Assembly (NCBI RefSeq): GCF_020215665.1
Contig: NZ_CP084061.1
Coordinates: forward strand, 2,140,001 to 2,204,000
Source of the DNA: Blautia parvula
GTDB lineage: Bacteria > Bacillota > Clostridia > Lachnospirales > Lachnospiraceae
DNA length: 64,000 nucleotides
Direction: 5' to 3'
Below, in pieces: positions 26,778 to 35,951 of this stretch (positions are counted from its first letter, which is position 1; the number at the start of each line of letters is the position of its first letter). The translations under genes were made by a program, and so were the position numbers. Below the pieces are notes generated by a model, which worked only from the letters and a program-made list of their open reading frames with translations, was not told the origin of the DNA and made no database searches.

Positions 26778-27589
26778 TTCAATACACCCTTTTCAAAGGC
26801 ACTGACCAGTTCCAGTACACTGCCCGCAATACATCTGGCTTTATCTGAGATCAGGGTACAGTGCGCCCCGGATTCCTCCCTGGGATCCACATCCGCGGAC
26901 TTGAAATGCTCTGTCACCCGGTAGCCGTCCGGCAGTATACCCCGGAGCACACCGGAGATCACGGTTCTCTGCGGATAACGCTGTCCATCCGAAGTCTCCA
27001 CATATCCTACCGGGGTTCCTGCCTCCACCCAGTCACCGATGGATGCCTCTGCCCAAAATACACCGGCCCGGTCCGAGTGGATCACCCTCTCTTTTCCGCA
27101 GCCGCCGATCATTCCCGGAACCCCTGTATTTGGTATGGCAAAGCCCTTATTCAGTATTCTGCCCAGATAATGCCCCCGCTTTGTCTCAACCACATAATCC
27201 ACATCACGCCCGGCCTCAAATCCCGGCCCAAGGGCAATGGTCAGTTCTGCCATATCCCTTGTGGTACCCAGATTCCGTTTTGCCAGAATCCCATCCACAA
27301 GAACCTCCGGCCGCAATGTATCAAGAGAGCTGCACGCAGGGTCCACTAAAAGGACAGGGGCCAGAGGCGCCGCCAAAGCGAGAGCCGCCTCAGCACTCTC
27401 CACCCTTCTGCACACCATACCCTCCACTTCTGTCTCCCCGTCATAAACAGCCTGGGAAAAAGCCACCAGCCTGCGGATCGCGGATGGCCTGTCAGTCTCC
27501 AGTATGACGACAGGATATCCGCTTCTGCTGAGACGATGAATGGTCCCTGTTGCCAGATCGCCGCCTCCTCTTACTACAATTGGTCTCAT
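26774..27589 (-). CDS. yqeB: Selenium-dependent molybdenum cofactor biosynthesis protein YqeB
   Basis: 271 residues behind TTAGGAGAACGGATT. The N-terminus IVVRGGGDLATGTIHRLSRSG is the characteristic glycine-rich YqeB motif, and the C-terminal half carries beta-rich GYVETSDGQRYPQRTVISGVLRG, resembling a small beta-barrel domain. Family members are needed for maturation of hydroxylases that use a labile selenium at the molybdenum site, but the chemical step is not defined. The gene overlaps yqeC-mocA and follows yedF by 31 bases, as in other labile-selenium loci. Confidence 0.9.
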   Translation of the reverse strand: MRPIVVRGGGDLATGTIHRLSRSGYPVVILETDRPSAIRRLVAFSQAVYDGETEVEGMVCRRVESAEAALALAAPLAPVLLVDPACSSLDTLRPEVLVDGILAKRNLGTTRDMAELTIALGPGFEAGRDVDYVVETKRGHYLGRILNKGFAIPNTGVPGMIGGCGKERVIHSDRAGVFWAEASIGDWVEAGTPVGYVETSDGQRYPQRTVISGVLRGILPDGYRVTEHFKSADVDPREESGAHCTLISDKARCIAGSVLELVSAFEKGVLK

Positions 27590-27620
27590 AATCCGTTCTC
27601 CTAACCAGTCTTATGCTGCT

Positions 27621-28235
27621 CTATGGACGTATGATCTTACCGGCATCTGCCTGTTTTTCCACAATCTCATACATATTAGTCACTCTGCCCACTGCCAGTT
27701 TTTCCGTGATTCCGTAATGGTTCAGACAGGTTCCGCAGGTGAGGATCTCCACGCCTTCCCCGTCCAGCTTTTTCAAATCTTCCAGAGACTCAGAATCCTC
27801 ACAGGACAGATAGGCACCGCCATTGTATAACAGTACCGTTTTCGGAAGTTTCGGAAGCTGTGTCAGGGCATAGATAAATCCTTTCATCAGTATTTTCCCC
27901 AGAACCTCATCCCCGTTTCCCATCTCTCTCGAGGAGATGACCACAACGGTATTGTCCGCGGCGGGAATCGAACAGGTCACCGGGATTTCTGTCTGCGTCT
28001 TATTTTCATTTTCCCCGGTCACGGTTATTCTCACGCTGTATTCTTTTTCCCCCAGCTTTTCGGAGGCATATTCCGCACCTTGTGATGCCGCCAGTTTTCG
28101 CAGATTTTCCACTGCCATCTCATTGTCCACTGTGATGAGGACTACATCATTCCGGCCGCAGGCGTCCATGGCCTTTTTTGCTAATATCACCGGCTTCGGG
28201 CAGGCAAGTCCTTTTGCGTCTATTCTCTGTTCCAT
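27621..28235 (-). CDS. yedF: YedF, sulfurtransferase-like selenium metabolism protein
   Basis: 204 residues. The N-terminal TusA-type domain (1-75) begins RIDAKGLACPKPVI; the cysteine of CPKP is the expected chalcogen carrier. A DsrE-like C-terminal domain (about 95-204) contains LLYNGGAYLSCED and EILTCGTCLNHYGI, with further cysteines. It is thought to handle selenium for molybdenum hydroxylases, though direct biochemical proof is limited. It sits between the hydantoinase and yqeB on the same strand, behind AAGGGTGACAT. Confidence 0.92.
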   Translation of the reverse strand: MEQRIDAKGLACPKPVILAKKAMDACGRNDVVLITVDNEMAVENLRKLAASQGAEYASEKLGEKEYSVRITVTGENENKTQTEIPVTCSIPAADNTVVVISSREMGNGDEVLGKILMKGFIYALTQLPKLPKTVLLYNGGAYLSCEDSESLEDLKKLDGEGVEILTCGTCLNHYGITEKLAVGRVTNMYEIVEKQADAGKIIRP

Positions 28236-28289
28236 ATGTCACCCTTTCGTAACCGTTCAGATACCTGAGCTGTTACGCCTTTTTCTATT

Positions 28290-29669
28290 TTACTGAGGCG
28301 CCGTATACTTCTGTCTGGGCACATATCTGCCCGCTTTTTTCACCTGTACGGTACCTTCGTCTACTACAAGAGTACCATGCAAATAAACTTTGTCAATACA
28401 TCCTTTTATTTTTGTTCCCTCAAAGGGGGCATAATCCATGGCATAGTGCTGGGTATCTGCGGAGATCACAGCTTCCTTTTCCGGGTCCAGTATGACCAGA
28501 TCCGCTGTGCTTCCCGCGGCGATGCATCCCTTCTGCGGGTACATGCCATAGAGTTTAGCCGGGTTTTCAGACAGAACGCGGCACATCTGTTCCGGGGATA
28601 TCCTTCCTTCCCTCACCCCGTATGTGTAGAGTAAAGTTCCCCTTGTCTCCACACCCGGCATGCCGTTTGGTATCTTTGTAAAGTCCTCTTTTCCCATGGC
28701 CTTCTGCCCGGTGGTAAAACTGCAGTGGTCTGTGGATACGGTCTGGATACGGTCCTCCTTTAATGCTTTCCAGAGGCATTCCTGATCCTTTTTCTTTCGG
28801 AGGGGCGGAGAGATGACGTATTTTGCCGCCTCCGCGCCGCCCTGCACATAGAGGCTGTCATCCATGAGCAGATACTGGGGACAGGTCTCCGCGTACACTT
28901 CCTGCCCGCCGGCTCTGGCCTGCTCGATCTCCCGGTACGCCTCCTCACAGGTGAGATGCACCACAATAATGGGTGTTCCCGCAGTCCGCGCTGTCACAAG
29001 CAGGCGGTGCACAGCCTCAGCTTCAAGCTGGGCAGGGCGCACCCTGGGATGTGTGTCGGCATCCAGCCTGCCCTGTGATCTCGCTTCCCGGATCAGAGCG
29101 TCAATGATATCCGCATTCTCACAGTGCACTCCGGCGATTCCGCCCATATCGTGCAGCCGTTTCAGGACCTCGTAGATCTCACCGTCATTCAGCTTCATGG
29201 CAGGATATGTCATATACAGCTTAAAGGTCGTTACCCCCGCCTCGATCATATCCTTTATCTGGGCCGATATCTCCTCATTCCAGTCAGAAATGGCCATGTG
29301 GAATCCGTAATCACAGGAAGATCTTCCGTCTGCCTTTTTATGCCAGTTTGCAAGGGCCTCCCGCAGCGTCTCCCCCTTATTCTGTGTGGCAAAGTCAACG
29401 ATAGTGGTGGTCCCTCCGGCTATGGCGGCAAGGGTTCCGCTTTCAAAATCATCCGCCGTTACGGTGCCGGACACCTCCAGGTCAAAATGGGTATGAGCGT
29501 CAATGAATCCCGGAAACACCAGCTTTCCTTCCAGATCCACCACTTCATCCGCTTCCTCAGGAGATATCTCCGTATCCACCCTGCAGATAATCTCCCCGTC
29601 AAGAAGGATATCTTTTTTTCCGCTTTCCTGTCCGTTTACAACCGTTCCGTTCTGTAAAAGCAGCTTCAT
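28290..29669 (-). CDS. hydA: Dihydropyrimidinase/hydantoinase-family amidohydrolase
   Basis: 459 residues. Hydrolyses cyclic ureides such as hydantoins or dihydropyrimidines; in purine loci it is assigned to opening of a ring intermediate. The metal-binding GFIDAHTHFDL lies near residue 58. The lysine that becomes carboxylated is in TFKLYMTYPAMKLND near residue 148, with later metal histidines in GVHCENAD and VHLTCEEA and the aspartate in VSTDHCSFTT. Cytosolic tetramer by family. It starts 6 bases after the xanthine dehydrogenase stop, so the two are co-expressed. Confidence 0.93.
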   Translation of the reverse strand: MKLLLQNGTVVNGQESGKKDILLDGEIICRVDTEISPEEADEVVDLEGKLVFPGFIDAHTHFDLEVSGTVTADDFESGTLAAIAGGTTTIVDFATQNKGETLREALANWHKKADGRSSCDYGFHMAISDWNEEISAQIKDMIEAGVTTFKLYMTYPAMKLNDGEIYEVLKRLHDMGGIAGVHCENADIIDALIREARSQGRLDADTHPRVRPAQLEAEAVHRLLVTARTAGTPIIVVHLTCEEAYREIEQARAGGQEVYAETCPQYLLMDDSLYVQGGAEAAKYVISPPLRKKKDQECLWKALKEDRIQTVSTDHCSFTTGQKAMGKEDFTKIPNGMPGVETRGTLLYTYGVREGRISPEQMCRVLSENPAKLYGMYPQKGCIAAGSTADLVILDPEKEAVISADTQHYAMDYAPFEGTKIKGCIDKVYLHGTLVVDEGTVQVKKAGRYVPRQKYTAPQ

Positions 29670-29675
29670 ATGACC

Positions 29676-32246
29676 TCACCCTTTCTTCTTTTCTTTCCTG
29701 TAAAATGTATTCTCCAGGGGCAGTTTTCTCCGCTCCACCCCATCCAGTCTGTAATAGGCATGGGCACATGCAGGAGCCGTGGGAACAGTGGAGATCTCTC
29801 CCACCCCCTTCGCCCCGTATGCCTCTGTGAGCACCTCCGGGGAGGTGACAAGAATGGTTTTGATATCCGGCGCGGCGGTTGCCCTGAAAAGCCCCAGCTT
29901 TCCGTAGCTCAGCACAGGCCTTCCGTCCACCATGGGGAAATCCTCCGTGAAGGCATAGCCCAGTCCCATGACTACGCCGCCTTCCACCTGTCCCTCACAG
30001 GACTGTACATTGATCACAGTGCCCACATCGTGTGCTGCCACAACCTCTGTCACTTTTCCGCTCTCATCCAGAATCACCACCTGGGTCGCATATCCATACG
30101 CTATGTGGCTGACAGGATGCTCTTTCGGTGAACCCATGGCATCCGTCTCACCTGTATATTCTGCATAGAACTCCTCTCCCTCCAGCGCTTCCAGGGAACC
30201 CTTATCCTGCAGGGCATCCTTTAATTGAAGCGCAGCTCTCCGGGTGGCCTCCCCGGTAAAAAGAGTCTGGCGGGATGCTGTGCTGGTGCCGGAATCCGGC
30301 GTGTCTATGGTGTTTGCCTTCTTATGTGTCACCTGGTCTGCTTTCAGTCCTGTGGTCTCACAGACGATCTGGATCGCCACTGTGCCGACACCTTGGCCCA
30401 TACAGGCAGCGGAGGTGAGCACCTGGACTTTTCCGTCCCGTATCCTCAGGTTACAGCGGCCCACATCGGGGTTCCCCACACCGATTCCGCTGTTCTTCAT
30501 ACAGGAGGCGATTCCCGCATAGGGATGGGAATCATAGACTTCCTTTACCGCCTCCAGGGTCTGCGCCAGAGCACAGTCCGGTGTGGCGATCTGTCCGTTG
30601 GGAAGCGTCTGTCCCGGACGGATGGCATTTCTGTAACGGATCTCCCAGGGGGTAATACCAACCTGCTCTGCCAGCAGGTCCAGATTGAACTCTGTGGCAA
30701 AGCAGCTCTGGGTCACGCCAAACCCCCGGTATGCGCCTGCAGGAATGTTGTTAGTGTATACACCATATCCGATGATCTCCACATCCTGATAATTATAAGG
30801 TCCTGCTGCATGAGTACAGGCGCGCTCCAGTACCGGGCTTCCCAAAGAAGCGTAAGCTCCCGTATCCGCATAGAGCACTGCTTTCATACCGGTCAGATAC
30901 CCGTTTTCATCGCAGGCAGTGGTGAAGTCCATTTCCATGGCATGACGCTTCACATGGCACATCAGGCTCTCCGCCCTTGAAAAACGTACTTTCACCGGCC
31001 GCTTTAAGAGCCAGGCACAGAGGGCTGCGTGATGCTGCACGCTCATATCCTCCTTGCCGCCGAAGCCGCCGCCTACCAGCATGGATTCCACAACCACCTT
31101 CTCCTGGGGAATCTGCAGGATCCCGGATATCTCCCTCTGTTCATCATACACAGACTGTCCTGAGGTGTACAGATGCACACCGTCCTCCCCTTCAGGGAAA
31201 GCAATAGCACATTCCGGTTCCATGAACGCGTGGTCTGTAAAAGGAAGACTGTAGTGGCGTGTCACAACATATTTGGAATTTTTGATGGCAGTGTCCGCAT
31301 CCCCGCGGATACACTGTTTCTTTGCCAGCAGATTGCCTTCCTCATGCACCCTGGGTGCATCTTCCTCCAGAGCCTTTCTGGGATCTGTCACCGGCTGCAG
31401 TTCCTCCGCATCCAGTTCTATGAGGCTTAACACTTCATCCAGATTTTCCTTATGGTTCACAACGGCAAGCGCCAGGGCATCCCCCACGTATCTTGTGATT
31501 CCGCCTACGGGGATCATCACATCCCAGTCCTTCTTAATATGACCGCAGATATTTTCCGGCACATCCTCTGCCGTATAGACAGCCACACAGTCCGGATGGG
31601 CCAGTGCTTTTTCTATATGAATGCCGTTGATCCTGCACCTGGGGTATGGGGAGCGGAGAGCCTTTGCATAGGCCATATCCGGAAGTACGATGTCATCCAC
31701 ATATTTTCCCGTGCCCCGGACCTTTTCCTCTGCGTCCACACGCTTGAATCTGCGGGTTATGCCGCCATCTTCCTCTGCCCCAGGTACTTCACGTTTTTCC
31801 CGGAAAAAGTCTGCTGCCATGAGAATGGCATCCTCTATCTTCTTATATCCTGTACAGCGGCAGATATTGCCGTGGATGGCCTTTTTCACATCTTGTCTTG
31901 AGGGGTTTAAGTTCACATCCAGCAGAGACTTGGCGGAGATGATCATGCCCGGTATACAGAAACCACACTGTACAGCTCCTGCTTCCGCAAAGCAGTGCAC
32001 ATACACCTTCATCTCCTCTTCCGGGATTCCCTCCACAGTCGTCACATGCCTGCCGTCCGCCTTGGAAAGCTTGACCACACAGGCTTTCATCTTCTTCCCG
32101 TCCACCAGCACGGTACAGGTTCCGCAGGCACCCTCGCTGCATCCTTCCTTGACCGCGGTAAGGCCCAGCTCATCCCTTAGATAATCCAGAAGCCTGCCCT
32201 CCTTCTCGGTTCTGCACTCTTTTCCATTTACATAGAACGTATACAT
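29676..32246 (-). CDS. xdh: Selenium-dependent xanthine dehydrogenase, 2Fe-2S plus molybdenum domains
   Basis: 856 residues from the ATG at 32246 (GGGAGGTTTTT upstream). Residues 1-150 carry both [2Fe-2S] clusters: CSEGACGTCTVLVDG and CGFCIPGM with CRCTGY. Residues of about 170-856 are the molybdopterin hydroxylase domain, with GGGFGGKEDM, AYRGFGVTQS and GVGEISTVPTAP. The FAD-binding middle domain of classical xanthine oxidase is absent, so electrons must pass to another acceptor. Placement with yedF, yqeB, yqeC and DUF3343 marks it as a labile-selenium enzyme that oxidises or reduces xanthine and urate-type purines. Confidence 0.93.
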   Translation of the reverse strand: MYTFYVNGKECRTEKEGRLLDYLRDELGLTAVKEGCSEGACGTCTVLVDGKKMKACVVKLSKADGRHVTTVEGIPEEEMKVYVHCFAEAGAVQCGFCIPGMIISAKSLLDVNLNPSRQDVKKAIHGNICRCTGYKKIEDAILMAADFFREKREVPGAEEDGGITRRFKRVDAEEKVRGTGKYVDDIVLPDMAYAKALRSPYPRCRINGIHIEKALAHPDCVAVYTAEDVPENICGHIKKDWDVMIPVGGITRYVGDALALAVVNHKENLDEVLSLIELDAEELQPVTDPRKALEEDAPRVHEEGNLLAKKQCIRGDADTAIKNSKYVVTRHYSLPFTDHAFMEPECAIAFPEGEDGVHLYTSGQSVYDEQREISGILQIPQEKVVVESMLVGGGFGGKEDMSVQHHAALCAWLLKRPVKVRFSRAESLMCHVKRHAMEMDFTTACDENGYLTGMKAVLYADTGAYASLGSPVLERACTHAAGPYNYQDVEIIGYGVYTNNIPAGAYRGFGVTQSCFATEFNLDLLAEQVGITPWEIRYRNAIRPGQTLPNGQIATPDCALAQTLEAVKEVYDSHPYAGIASCMKNSGIGVGNPDVGRCNLRIRDGKVQVLTSAACMGQGVGTVAIQIVCETTGLKADQVTHKKANTIDTPDSGTSTASRQTLFTGEATRRAALQLKDALQDKGSLEALEGEEFYAEYTGETDAMGSPKEHPVSHIAYGYATQVVILDESGKVTEVVAAHDVGTVINVQSCEGQVEGGVVMGLGYAFTEDFPMVDGRPVLSYGKLGLFRATAAPDIKTILVTSPEVLTEAYGAKGVGEISTVPTAPACAHAYYRLDGVERRKLPLENTFYRKEKKKG

Positions 32247-32287
32247 AAAAACCTCCCATCCGGAACCTCCCATATGGTTCCCATTTC

Positions 32288-32524
32288 CTACACCAATACT
32301 TCGTAAACACCCTCATACAGGAGACCCTGCTCCTGCATCATTTTCTCCGTTCTTTCTCTTTCCTGAACCTCTGTGCACCAGGACAGGCCGCATCCGGCTG
32401 ACACTGCTCTCGGCAGAGGGATCAGCCTTCCGGGAAGCCCCTGTTCCCTGCACATTTTCTCCATTGCCATAGCCCTGGTTGTGGTTCCGAACGTGACCAC
32501 CAGCTTCAGTGTTCTCTCTCTCAT
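32288..32524 (-). CDS. DUF3343 protein, putative Se/S carrier
   Basis: 78 residues from the ATG at 32524 (GGAAGG upstream; an in-frame ATG eight codons earlier lacks a site). The family hallmark is the cysteine-containing turn SAGCGLSWCTE after a beta-alpha-beta unit (LKLVVTFGTTTRAMAMEKMC). DUF3343 proteins co-occur with selenium-dependent hydroxylases and resemble small sulfur/selenium carriers; a carrier role here is inferred from that. First gene of the leftward purine/selenium operon, 41 bases before xdh. Confidence 0.88.
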   Translation of the reverse strand: MRERTLKLVVTFGTTTRAMAMEKMCREQGLPGRLIPLPRAVSAGCGLSWCTEVQERERTEKMMQEQGLLYEGVYEVLV

Positions 32525-32568
32525 AATTCTGCCTTCCTTTCGCTGCATACGCTGGCTTTGATAGTCTA

Positions 32569-32597
32569 ACTATAACACCTGCAGACCCTTATTACAA
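32569..32597 (-). promoter_or_regulatory. Promoter of the leftward purine/selenium operon
   Basis: On the minus strand TTGTAA (32597-32592), a 17-base spacer and TATAGT (32574-32569), about 45 bases before the DUF3343 start. Confidence 0.65.
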
Positions 32598-32624
32598 GGG
32601 ATTCGGGACACTTTTTAAAAAATA

Positions 32625-32641
32625 TTTTAGTTAACCTAAAA
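32625..32641. promoter_or_regulatory. Palindrome between divergent purine promoters
   Basis: TTTTAG-TTAAC-CTAAAA, a 6-bp inverted repeat with a 5-base centre, midway between the two divergent promoters. It is a candidate operator for the adjacent YheO-type regulator (inference). Confidence 0.45.
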
Positions 32642-32658
32642 ATTTTTGTAAAAACTTC

Positions 32659-32686
32659 TTGCAATCTCCAAAAAGTATGCTATGAT
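32659..32686 (+). promoter_or_regulatory. Promoter of the rightward yheO-dpaL-ygeYW-arcC operon
   Basis: TTGCAA (32659-32664), a 16-base spacer and TATGAT (32681-32686), about 45 bases before the regulator start. Confidence 0.65.
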
Positions 32687-32731
32687 GGAATTAACAAGAA
32701 AAAATGAACCCTGTCAGAAAGGAGCTTTCTT

Positions 32732-33388
32732 ATGGGCAGATTGAAATTACTGAAACAGGTGGCAGCCGGTCTTGCCAGACAGTTCGGACCGGACTGCGAA
32801 ATCGTCATACATGACTTAAAGACCAAAGACCTGGAACACTCCATCGTCTATCTGGAAAACGGTCATGTCTCCGGCAGACAACTTGGGGACGGCCCGTCGA
32901 ATGTGGTGCTGAAAGCGTTAAAGGAAACACATCCGGAAAATCTGACGGACAGGGCCGGTTATCTGACCCGGACGGCAGACGGAAGAGTTTTAAAATCTTC
33001 CACTTTCTACATAAAAGACGAAGCGGAGGAGCTTCACTACATTCTCGGTATTAATTATGATATTACCAAGCTTCTCACCTTAGAAGCCGCCATCCACAAC
33101 CTGACGGACACGGATGAGGAGAAAGAAAAAGAAGCTGCCCCGGAGATCACCCACAATGTAAATGACCTTTTAGACCACCTCATTGAGGAGTCCGTAAACC
33201 TGGTAGGCAAACCGGTGGCACTGATGACCAAGGAAGACAAGGTAAAAGCCATCCAGTTTCTGAATGACTCCGGCGCCTTCCTCATCACCAAGTCAGGCGA
33301 CAAGGTGGCAAATTATTTCGGCATTTCCAAATATACTTTATATAGCTATACCGATGTGAACAAAGAAAAGGGGGAACTAAAAAAATGA
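32732..33388 (+). CDS. YheO-type PAS/helix-turn-helix regulator (DauR-like)
   Basis: 218 residues. An N-terminal YheO/PAS-like sensor (about 1-115: GPDCEIVIHDLKTKDLEHSIVYLENGHVSG) and a C-terminal DNA-binding domain (about 150-215) with DKVKAIQFLNDSGAFLITKSG then VANYFGISKYTLYSYT. The family controls amino-acid and purine catabolic operons. It heads the rightward operon, overlaps dpaL by four bases and faces the leftward operon, so it most likely co-ordinates both (inference). The ligand is unknown; a purine or a pathway intermediate is plausible. Confidence 0.9.
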   Translation: MGRLKLLKQVAAGLARQFGPDCEIVIHDLKTKDLEHSIVYLENGHVSGRQLGDGPSNVVLKALKETHPENLTDRAGYLTRTADGRVLKSSTFYIKDEAEELHYILGINYDITKLLTLEAAIHNLTDTDEEKEKEAAPEITHNVNDLLDHLIEESVNLVGKPVALMTKEDKVKAIQFLNDSGAFLITKSGDKVANYFGISKYTLYSYTDVNKEKGELKK

Positions 33389-34593
33389 AAGAAATCCAAT
33401 GGGCAGAGAACCGTATGCCGAAGACGGCAGACACCTCTCTTCCGATCATGTCACTGGAAAATGTAGCAAAAGCCAGAGCTTTCCACCAGAGCTTTCCGCA
33501 GTACAGCAAAACACCGCTTGCAAAGCTTGACCACATGGCCGAATATCTGGGCCTTGGAGGACTCTTCGTAAAGGATGAATCCTACCGTTTCGGCCTGAAT
33601 GCCTTCAAGGTGCTGGGCGGGTCCTTCGCCATGGCAAACTACATTGCCAAACAGACCCACAGGGATGTAAGCGAACTGCCCTACGCAGTCCTCACCTCTG
33701 AGGAGCTCAGAAAAGAATTCGGGCAGGCCACATTCTTCACCGCAACGGACGGCAATCACGGACGCGGCGTTGCCTGGGCGGCAAACAGGCTGGGACAGAA
33801 ATCTGTAGTCCTCATGCCAAAAGGCTCCACCCAGACACGTCTTGAAAATATCTTAAAAGAAGGCGCAGATGCCACCATCACAGATGTCAACTATGACGAA
33901 TGTGTCCGCCGGGCAAACGCCATGGCAGAACAGACGCCAAACGGTGTCATGGTGCAGGATACCGCATGGGACGGCTATGAGGAGATTCCATCCTGGATCA
34001 TGCAGGGTTACGGAACCATGGCTTCCGAGGCCGACGAACAGCTCGGCGAATACGGCTGTGACCGCCCCACCCACATCTTCATCCAGGCAGGCGTGGGTTC
34101 CCTGGCCGGAGCCGTACAGGGATATTTCGCAAACCGCTATCCCGACAATCCGCCTGTCGTCGTAGTCATGGAAGCGGATTCAGCCGCCTGCCTCTACAAA
34201 GGCGCCAAGGCTGCTGACGGCCAGATTCGTATTGTGGACGGCGATATGCCAACCATTATGGCAGGTCTTGCATGCGGAGAGCCGAACACCATTTCATGGG
34301 ATATCTTAAAGAACCATGTATCTGTATTTACATCCTGTCCTGACTGGGTATCCGCCAGAGGCATGCGCATGCTGGCAGCTCCCGTAAAAGGAGACCCCCA
34401 GGTGACAAGCGGGGAATCCGGTGCTGTGGGTATGGGACTTCTCAGCGCCATCATGGAGCAGGAAGAATACAGGGAACTGCGGGACTTCCTGAAACTGGAT
34501 GAGAACGCAAAGGTGCTTCTCTTCTCAACAGAGGGAGACACAGACCCCCAGCGTTATAAAGAAATCGTGTGGGACGGAAAACAGTATAATTAA
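33385..34593 (+). CDS. dpaL: Diaminopropionate ammonia-lyase
   Basis: PLP enzyme (YgeX) converting 2,3-diaminopropionate to pyruvate and two ammonia. 402 residues. The PLP lysine is in YRFGLNAFKVLGGSF near residue 77, GNHGRGVAWAANRLG is the fold-type II helix, and the glycine-rich phosphate site appears as QAGVGSLAGAVQGYF. The length and the N-terminal SLPIMSLENVAKARAFHQSFP match the E. coli protein. In purine loci the enzyme is proposed to act on the 2,3-diaminopropionate derived from the purine skeleton. It overlaps the regulator gene. Confidence 0.95.
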   Translation: MKEIQWAENRMPKTADTSLPIMSLENVAKARAFHQSFPQYSKTPLAKLDHMAEYLGLGGLFVKDESYRFGLNAFKVLGGSFAMANYIAKQTHRDVSELPYAVLTSEELRKEFGQATFFTATDGNHGRGVAWAANRLGQKSVVLMPKGSTQTRLENILKEGADATITDVNYDECVRRANAMAEQTPNGVMVQDTAWDGYEEIPSWIMQGYGTMASEADEQLGEYGCDRPTHIFIQAGVGSLAGAVQGYFANRYPDNPPVVVVMEADSAACLYKGAKAADGQIRIVDGDMPTIMAGLACGEPNTISWDILKNHVSVFTSCPDWVSARGMRMLAAPVKGDPQVTSGESGAVGMGLLSAIMEQEEYRELRDFLKLDENAKVLLFSTEGDTDPQRYKEIVWDGKQYN

Positions 34594-34644
34594 TATAAGA
34601 AACCATTTTATAATTAAGAATAAATGTATTGGGAGGATATGATT

Positions 34645-35904
34645 ATGGATTACGGTAAAATCAAAGAAGCAGCACAGGGTTACGAGCAGGCTATGACAAA
34701 ATTTTTAAGGGACCTGGTAAGGATTCCCGGCGAAAGTGTCGGCGAGGAAGGCCATGTAAAACGAATCGAGCAGGAAATGAACGCCCTGGGATTTGACAAA
34801 GTTGTCATTGACCCCATGGGAAACATTTTAGGATATATGGGAAGCGGCAAAACACTCATCGGCTTTGACGCCCACATTGATACCGTTGGCATCGGCAACC
34901 GTGACAACTGGGATTTTGATCCCTATGAAGGTTTCGAATCCGATACGGAGATTGGCGGCCGCGGTACCTCTGACCAGCTCGGCGGCATTGTCTCCGCTGT
35001 GTACGGCGCCAAGATCATGAAGGATCAGGGACTGTTGGATGACCGCTATACCGTTCTGGTAACAGGAACTGTTCAGGAGGAGGACTGTGACGGTCTGTGC
35101 TGGCAGTATATTGTAAACGAAGACAAAGTAAGACCTGAATTCGTAGTTTCCACAGAGCCTACAGACGGCGGCATCTACAGAGGCCAGAGGGGCCGTATGG
35201 AAATCCGCATAGATGTGACCGGTGTTTCCTGCCACGGTTCCGCTCCGGAGCGCGGTGACAATGCCATCTACAAAATGGCTGACATCCTCCAGGAAGTGCG
35301 CGCCCTCAATGAAAACGACGCTGAGGACTCCACAGAGATCAAAGGTCTTGTAAAAATGCTGGACGAAAAATACAACAAAGAGTGGAAAGAAGCCCGTTTC
35401 CTCGGCCGCGGCACAGTGACCACATCCGAAATCTTCTTCACCTCCCCAAGCCGCTGTGCAGTTGCAGACTCCTGTGCTGTCTCTCTTGACCGCCGCATGA
35501 CTGCAGGTGAGACCTGGGAAAGCTGCCTGGATGAGATCCGTGCCCTTCCGTCCGTGAAGAAATACGGCGCAAAGGTATCCATGTACAACTATGAGCGCCC
35601 GTCCTGGACCGGACTTTCCTATCCTACCGAGTGCTACTTCCCCACATGGGTCATTCCCCAGGACCACAAAGTGACAGAGGCTATGGCAGCCGCTTACACA
35701 GAGCTGTACGGAGAGCCGCGCATTGACAAATGGACCTTCTCCACCAACGGTGTTTCCATTATGGGCCGTTTCGGCATCCCATGCATCGGCTTTGGCCCGG
35801 GCAAGGAAGCTCAGGCGCACGCACCCAATGAGAAGACCTGGAAAGAAGACCTTGTAAGATGTGCTGCCGTGTACGCTGCACTCCCCTCTGAATACTGCAG
35901 ATAA
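34645..35904 (+). CDS. ygeY: YgeY-family M20 hydrolase
   Basis: 419 residues. The start is the ATG at 34645 because GGGAGG ends 8 bases before it; ATGs at 34624 and 34639 are upstream of or too near this site. M20 peptidase/deacylase motifs are intact: [36 protein letters not shown] and the dimerisation domain [14 protein letters not shown]. These enzymes cleave N-acyl or N-carbamoyl amides with two zinc ions. It lies between dpaL and ygeW in the same order as in other purine loci. The exact substrate is not proven. Confidence 0.94.
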   Translation: MDYGKIKEAAQGYEQAMTKFLRDLVRIPGESVGEEGHVKRIEQEMNALGFDKVVIDPMGNILGYMGSGKTLIGFDAHIDTVGIGNRDNWDFDPYEGFESDTEIGGRGTSDQLGGIVSAVYGAKIMKDQGLLDDRYTVLVTGTVQEEDCDGLCWQYIVNEDKVRPEFVVSTEPTDGGIYRGQRGRMEIRIDVTGVSCHGSAPERGDNAIYKMADILQEVRALNENDAEDSTEIKGLVKMLDEKYNKEWKEARFLGRGTVTTSEIFFTSPSRCAVADSCAVSLDRRMTAGETWESCLDEIRALPSVKKYGAKVSMYNYERPSWTGLSYPTECYFPTWVIPQDHKVTEAMAAAYTELYGEPRIDKWTFSTNGVSIMGRFGIPCIGFGPGKEAQAHAPNEKTWKEDLVRCAAVYAALPSEYCR

Positions 35905-35951
35905 CTGCTGCCGAATCATTTGAATTTATATAAAGAAAGGATATCCATACC

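Noticed and set aside
32549-32731. Possible purine riboswitch before the purine operons
   Set aside because: No three-way-junction core or conserved loop sequences could be recognised; the region is better explained by two promoters and a palindrome.
34828-35919. 363-codon minus-strand open frame opposite ygeY
   Set aside because: The plus strand encodes an intact M20 hydrolase in operon context; the antisense frame has no ribosome binding site or family motifs.
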